64,000 nucleotides of DNA, from positions 1-64,000 of the forward strand of contig CASEFA010000004.1 in assembly GCA_949287095.1 (NCBI GenBank), in the 5' to 3' direction. This document shows positions 62,783-64,000 of the stretch, in pieces. The translations under genes were made by a program, and so were the position numbers. The DNA comes from an uncultured Bacillota bacterium. GTDB lineage: Bacteria; Bacillota; Clostridia; Peptostreptococcales; Anaerovoracaceae. The first letter of the stretch is position 1; each line of letters opens with the position of its first letter. The notes beneath the pieces are model-generated. The model did no database searches and had not been told where the DNA came from. It was given only the letters and a program-made list of their open reading frames with translations.

Positions 62783-62859
62783 GGGCCATTAGCTCAGTTG
62801 GTCAGAGCGTCCGGCTCATAACCGGCAGGTCCTGGGTTCAAGTCCCCGATGGCCCACCA
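62783..62859 (+). tRNA. tRNA with CAT anticodon (elongator Met, or Ile2)
   Basis: Acceptor GGGCCAT/ATGGCCC, A and encoded CCA; anticodon CAT at 62817-62819. The paired G1-C72 argues against initiator tRNA. Positions 27-43 and 50-64 appear mismatched (U-C). Elongator Met is most likely, but a lysidine-modified tRNA-Ile2 cannot be excluded from sequence alone. Confidence 0.88.
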
Positions 62860-62879
62860 TTTCACTTAATATGTTTTGT

Positions 62880-62955
62880 GCCCAGATAGCTCAGTAGGTA
62901 GAGCAGGGGACTGAAAATCCCCGTGTCCTTGGTTCAATTCCGAGTCTGGGCACCA
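62880..62955 (+). tRNA. tRNA-Phe (GAA)
   Basis: Acceptor GCCCAGA/TCTGGGC, A and encoded CCA; anticodon GAA at 62913-62915. It is the last of the array. Confidence 0.96.
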
Positions 62956-62962
62956 TTGTAAA

Positions 62963-63008
62963 GGACGGTCGTTGCAGCGTAAGGCTCGACGGTCGTTTTT
63001 TCGTTTTT
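62963..63008 (+). terminator. Weak hairpin and T-runs after the tRNA array
   Basis: GTCG and CGAC can pair around AGC/GCT, followed by TTTTTT and a further TTTTT. The flanks also carry a direct repeat of GACGGTCGTT, so the stem is short and the terminator call is tentative. Confidence 0.4.
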
Positions 63009-63027
63009 GTCTGAGGAGGCACAGATC

Positions 63028-63666
63028 ATGAAAACGGATAAAGAGTTCATAAGAAAGGTTTTCGAAAATCATCGGGCAAATCCCGTAGGGATGCACAGGT
63101 TTTACACCGTTCTCGTTCCCCTGGTGGAAAAGGAGGGAGAGATGTTTATTCTCCTGGAAAAAAGATCTGAGGATATTAAGGCTGATCCGGGTGAAATCTG
63201 CTTTCCCGGAGGAAGAATGGAAGGCGCTGAAACTCCGGAACAGTGTGCTGTGAGGGAGACGGTGGAAGAATTGGGCATCGGGTCAGATGACATTGAGCTG
63301 GTCGGGGAAGGAAATACTCTTTACGGATACGCAAATTATACGATTTTTTCCAGAATCGGATTCATAGATTATGAGACTTTTGAAAAGATCAGACCTAACA
63401 GCGCTGAGGTAGGGGAAGTCTTCCTGCTGCCTCTGTCATATTTCATGGAAAACGAACCTGAGATATATACTGAACCTGTCGATTTTCATCCGACGGTCTT
63501 TCCTTATGAAAGGGTCAGCATTCCGCCGGATTATAAATGGCGCACGGGGAAGTGGGAAATTCCGGTGTACGAGACGGAGGGACGCATAGTCTGGGGGCTT
63601 ACGGCAAGAATAATAAGAAGCACTGTTGAAACGTTAAGAGTATACAAAATTCACAGAAAAATATAG
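63028..63666 (+). CDS. Nudix hydrolase, CoA-diphosphatase-like
   Basis: This 212-residue hydrolase has a full Nudix box, GRMEGAETPEQCAVRETVEE (GX5EX7REUXEE). The segment just before it, LLEKRSEDIKADPGEICFPG, fits the extra motif of CoA pyrophosphatases (NudL type), which split coenzyme A into phosphopantetheine and 3',5'-ADP. ATG 63028 follows GAGGAGG by eight bases; an in-frame TTG at 63007 would lie before that site. It follows the tRNA array and is separated from the next gene by a promoter-like region. Confidence 0.85.
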   Translation: MKTDKEFIRKVFENHRANPVGMHRFYTVLVPLVEKEGEMFILLEKRSEDIKADPGEICFPGGRMEGAETPEQCAVRETVEELGIGSDDIELVGEGNTLYGYANYTIFSRIGFIDYETFEKIRPNSAEVGEVFLLPLSYFMENEPEIYTEPVDFHPTVFPYERVSIPPDYKWRTGKWEIPVYETEGRIVWGLTARIIRSTVETLRVYKIHRKI

Positions 63667-63686
63667 CGAAATGCAAATGGGCGGTG

Positions 63687-63735
63687 TATAATTACCTCAG
63701 AGCATAATCAGAACTTCGGCGTAAAGGAGCCGAAG
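63687..63735 (+). promoter_or_regulatory. -10 element and 5' UTR hairpin before the second binding protein
   Basis: A perfect TATAAT lies at 63687-63692 without a clear -35. CTTCGGC (63714-63720) and GCCGAAG (63729-63735) form a 7-bp stem with an 8-base loop that ends just before the AAGGAGG of the lipoprotein gene. Confidence 0.5.
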
Positions 63736-63748
63736 AAGGAGGTAAACC

Positions 63749-64000
63749 ATGAAAAAGAAGATTCTTGCCTTAGGCATAGCTGCTGCCATGGTGTTCAGCC
63801 TGGCAGCATGCGGAGGCGGCGGAAATGAAACTGCTTCCAAGGACAACAGCAAGCTCGTCATCATCGACAGCGAATGGTACGGCATCGACACATATCAGCT
63901 GGATTCCAGCGGCGGAATGCAGGGAATGGCTTCCACACCGCTCTTTACGTGGGATTCTGAAACCAACGAAATGGTCGATGGCGTATGCACCGACTGGACT
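63749..64000 (+). CDS. Peptide ABC transporter substrate-binding lipoprotein (partial, paralog of 34284)
   Basis: 84 residues are visible to the right edge. It has a lipoprotein signal with lipobox LAAC and a Gly-rich linker like the protein at 34284, followed by DSEWYGIDT, L-F/S-W-D and CTDWT segments matching its paralog. AAGGAGG precedes the start. It probably begins a second peptide ABC operon whose other genes lie outside the window, or it is a stand-alone receptor for the transporter at 30342-34143. Confidence 0.9.
   Translation, partial: MKKKILALGIAAAMVFSLAACGGGGNETASKDNSKLVIIDSEWYGIDTYQLDSSGGMQGMASTPLFTWDSETNEMVDGVCTDWT

Overview
This window reads as chromosome from a Gram-positive, low-to-moderate GC anaerobe of the class Clostridia (Bacillota). 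Supporting signs are strong AGGAGG-type ribosome binding sites, a T-box leader in front of ileS, rex, an 8-cysteine ferredoxin, pyruvate phosphate dikinase, a one-subunit glycyl-tRNA synthetase, TelA/XpaC and tRNA genes with encoded CCA ends. The many peptide and amino-acid enzymes suggest an amino-acid or peptide fermenter. A family-level placement (Eubacteriales Family XIII-like) is only a guess.

Layout. 1-195: edge of an IS256-like insertion sequence. 196-1826 (minus): PiT phosphate transporter and its DUF47 partner. 2000-7631: an amino-acid-derivative cluster (NhaC-type carrier, PHP phosphoesterase, ornithine cyclodeaminase-like enzyme, PLP dehydratase, M20 hydrolase) facing an aminotransferase (7712-8833). 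9091-11420: xpaC-telA pair. 11499-13062: tRNA-Leu, an acyltransferase, a large imperfect inverted repeat and tRNA-Glu. 13189-17249: thrC, rpsO (with a structured leader) and pnp. 17339-18531 (minus): a degenerate nuclease-like protein and a small membrane protein. 18724-22452: two M20 amidohydrolases around a membrane carrier. 22590-27045: T-box, ileS, rlmN. 27128-28414: a small P-loop protein and a nitrilase-family enzyme. 28776-35849: a sigma-54-type promoter, a class C serine hydrolase and a complete Dpp/Opp-type peptide ABC transporter. 36002-38091: MBL, HAD and CYTH enzymes. 38244-44613: tig-clpP-clpX-lon-engB proteostasis block. 44704-56306: hpt, pduL, a four-helix membrane protein, DJ-1, PHP, phoH-ybeY-cdd-era-recO, a DUF4342 protein, glyQS and ppdK. 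56696-61264: acpP, rex, ferredoxin (minus), a P-loop/Asp23 fusion, ogg and a D-aminoacylase. 61489-62955: fifteen tRNA genes. 63028-64000: a Nudix hydrolase and the start of a second peptide-binding lipoprotein.

How the genes fit together. Three M20 hydrolases, a D-aminoacylase, a class C serine hydrolase, a peptide ABC system with two paralogous binding lipoproteins, and amino-acid lyases suggest scavenging of peptides and acylated or D-amino acids. Rex and an 18-bp Rex-like palindrome upstream of a binding-protein gene may tie uptake to redox state. The rest is core housekeeping.

The observations I rate highest are an IleRS whose HxGH signature reads GxHH (as in mupirocin hyper-resistant type-2 IleRS), a near-consensus -24/-12 promoter in front of a serine hydrolase/peptide transporter operon, a permease gene that seems to start at a non-AUG AUU/AUC codon, a P-loop/Asp23 fusion with an internal echo of its own Walker A motif, and a 150-bp mirrored intergenic repeat. 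All functional calls come from reading the sequence and remembered family motifs; no database search was run.
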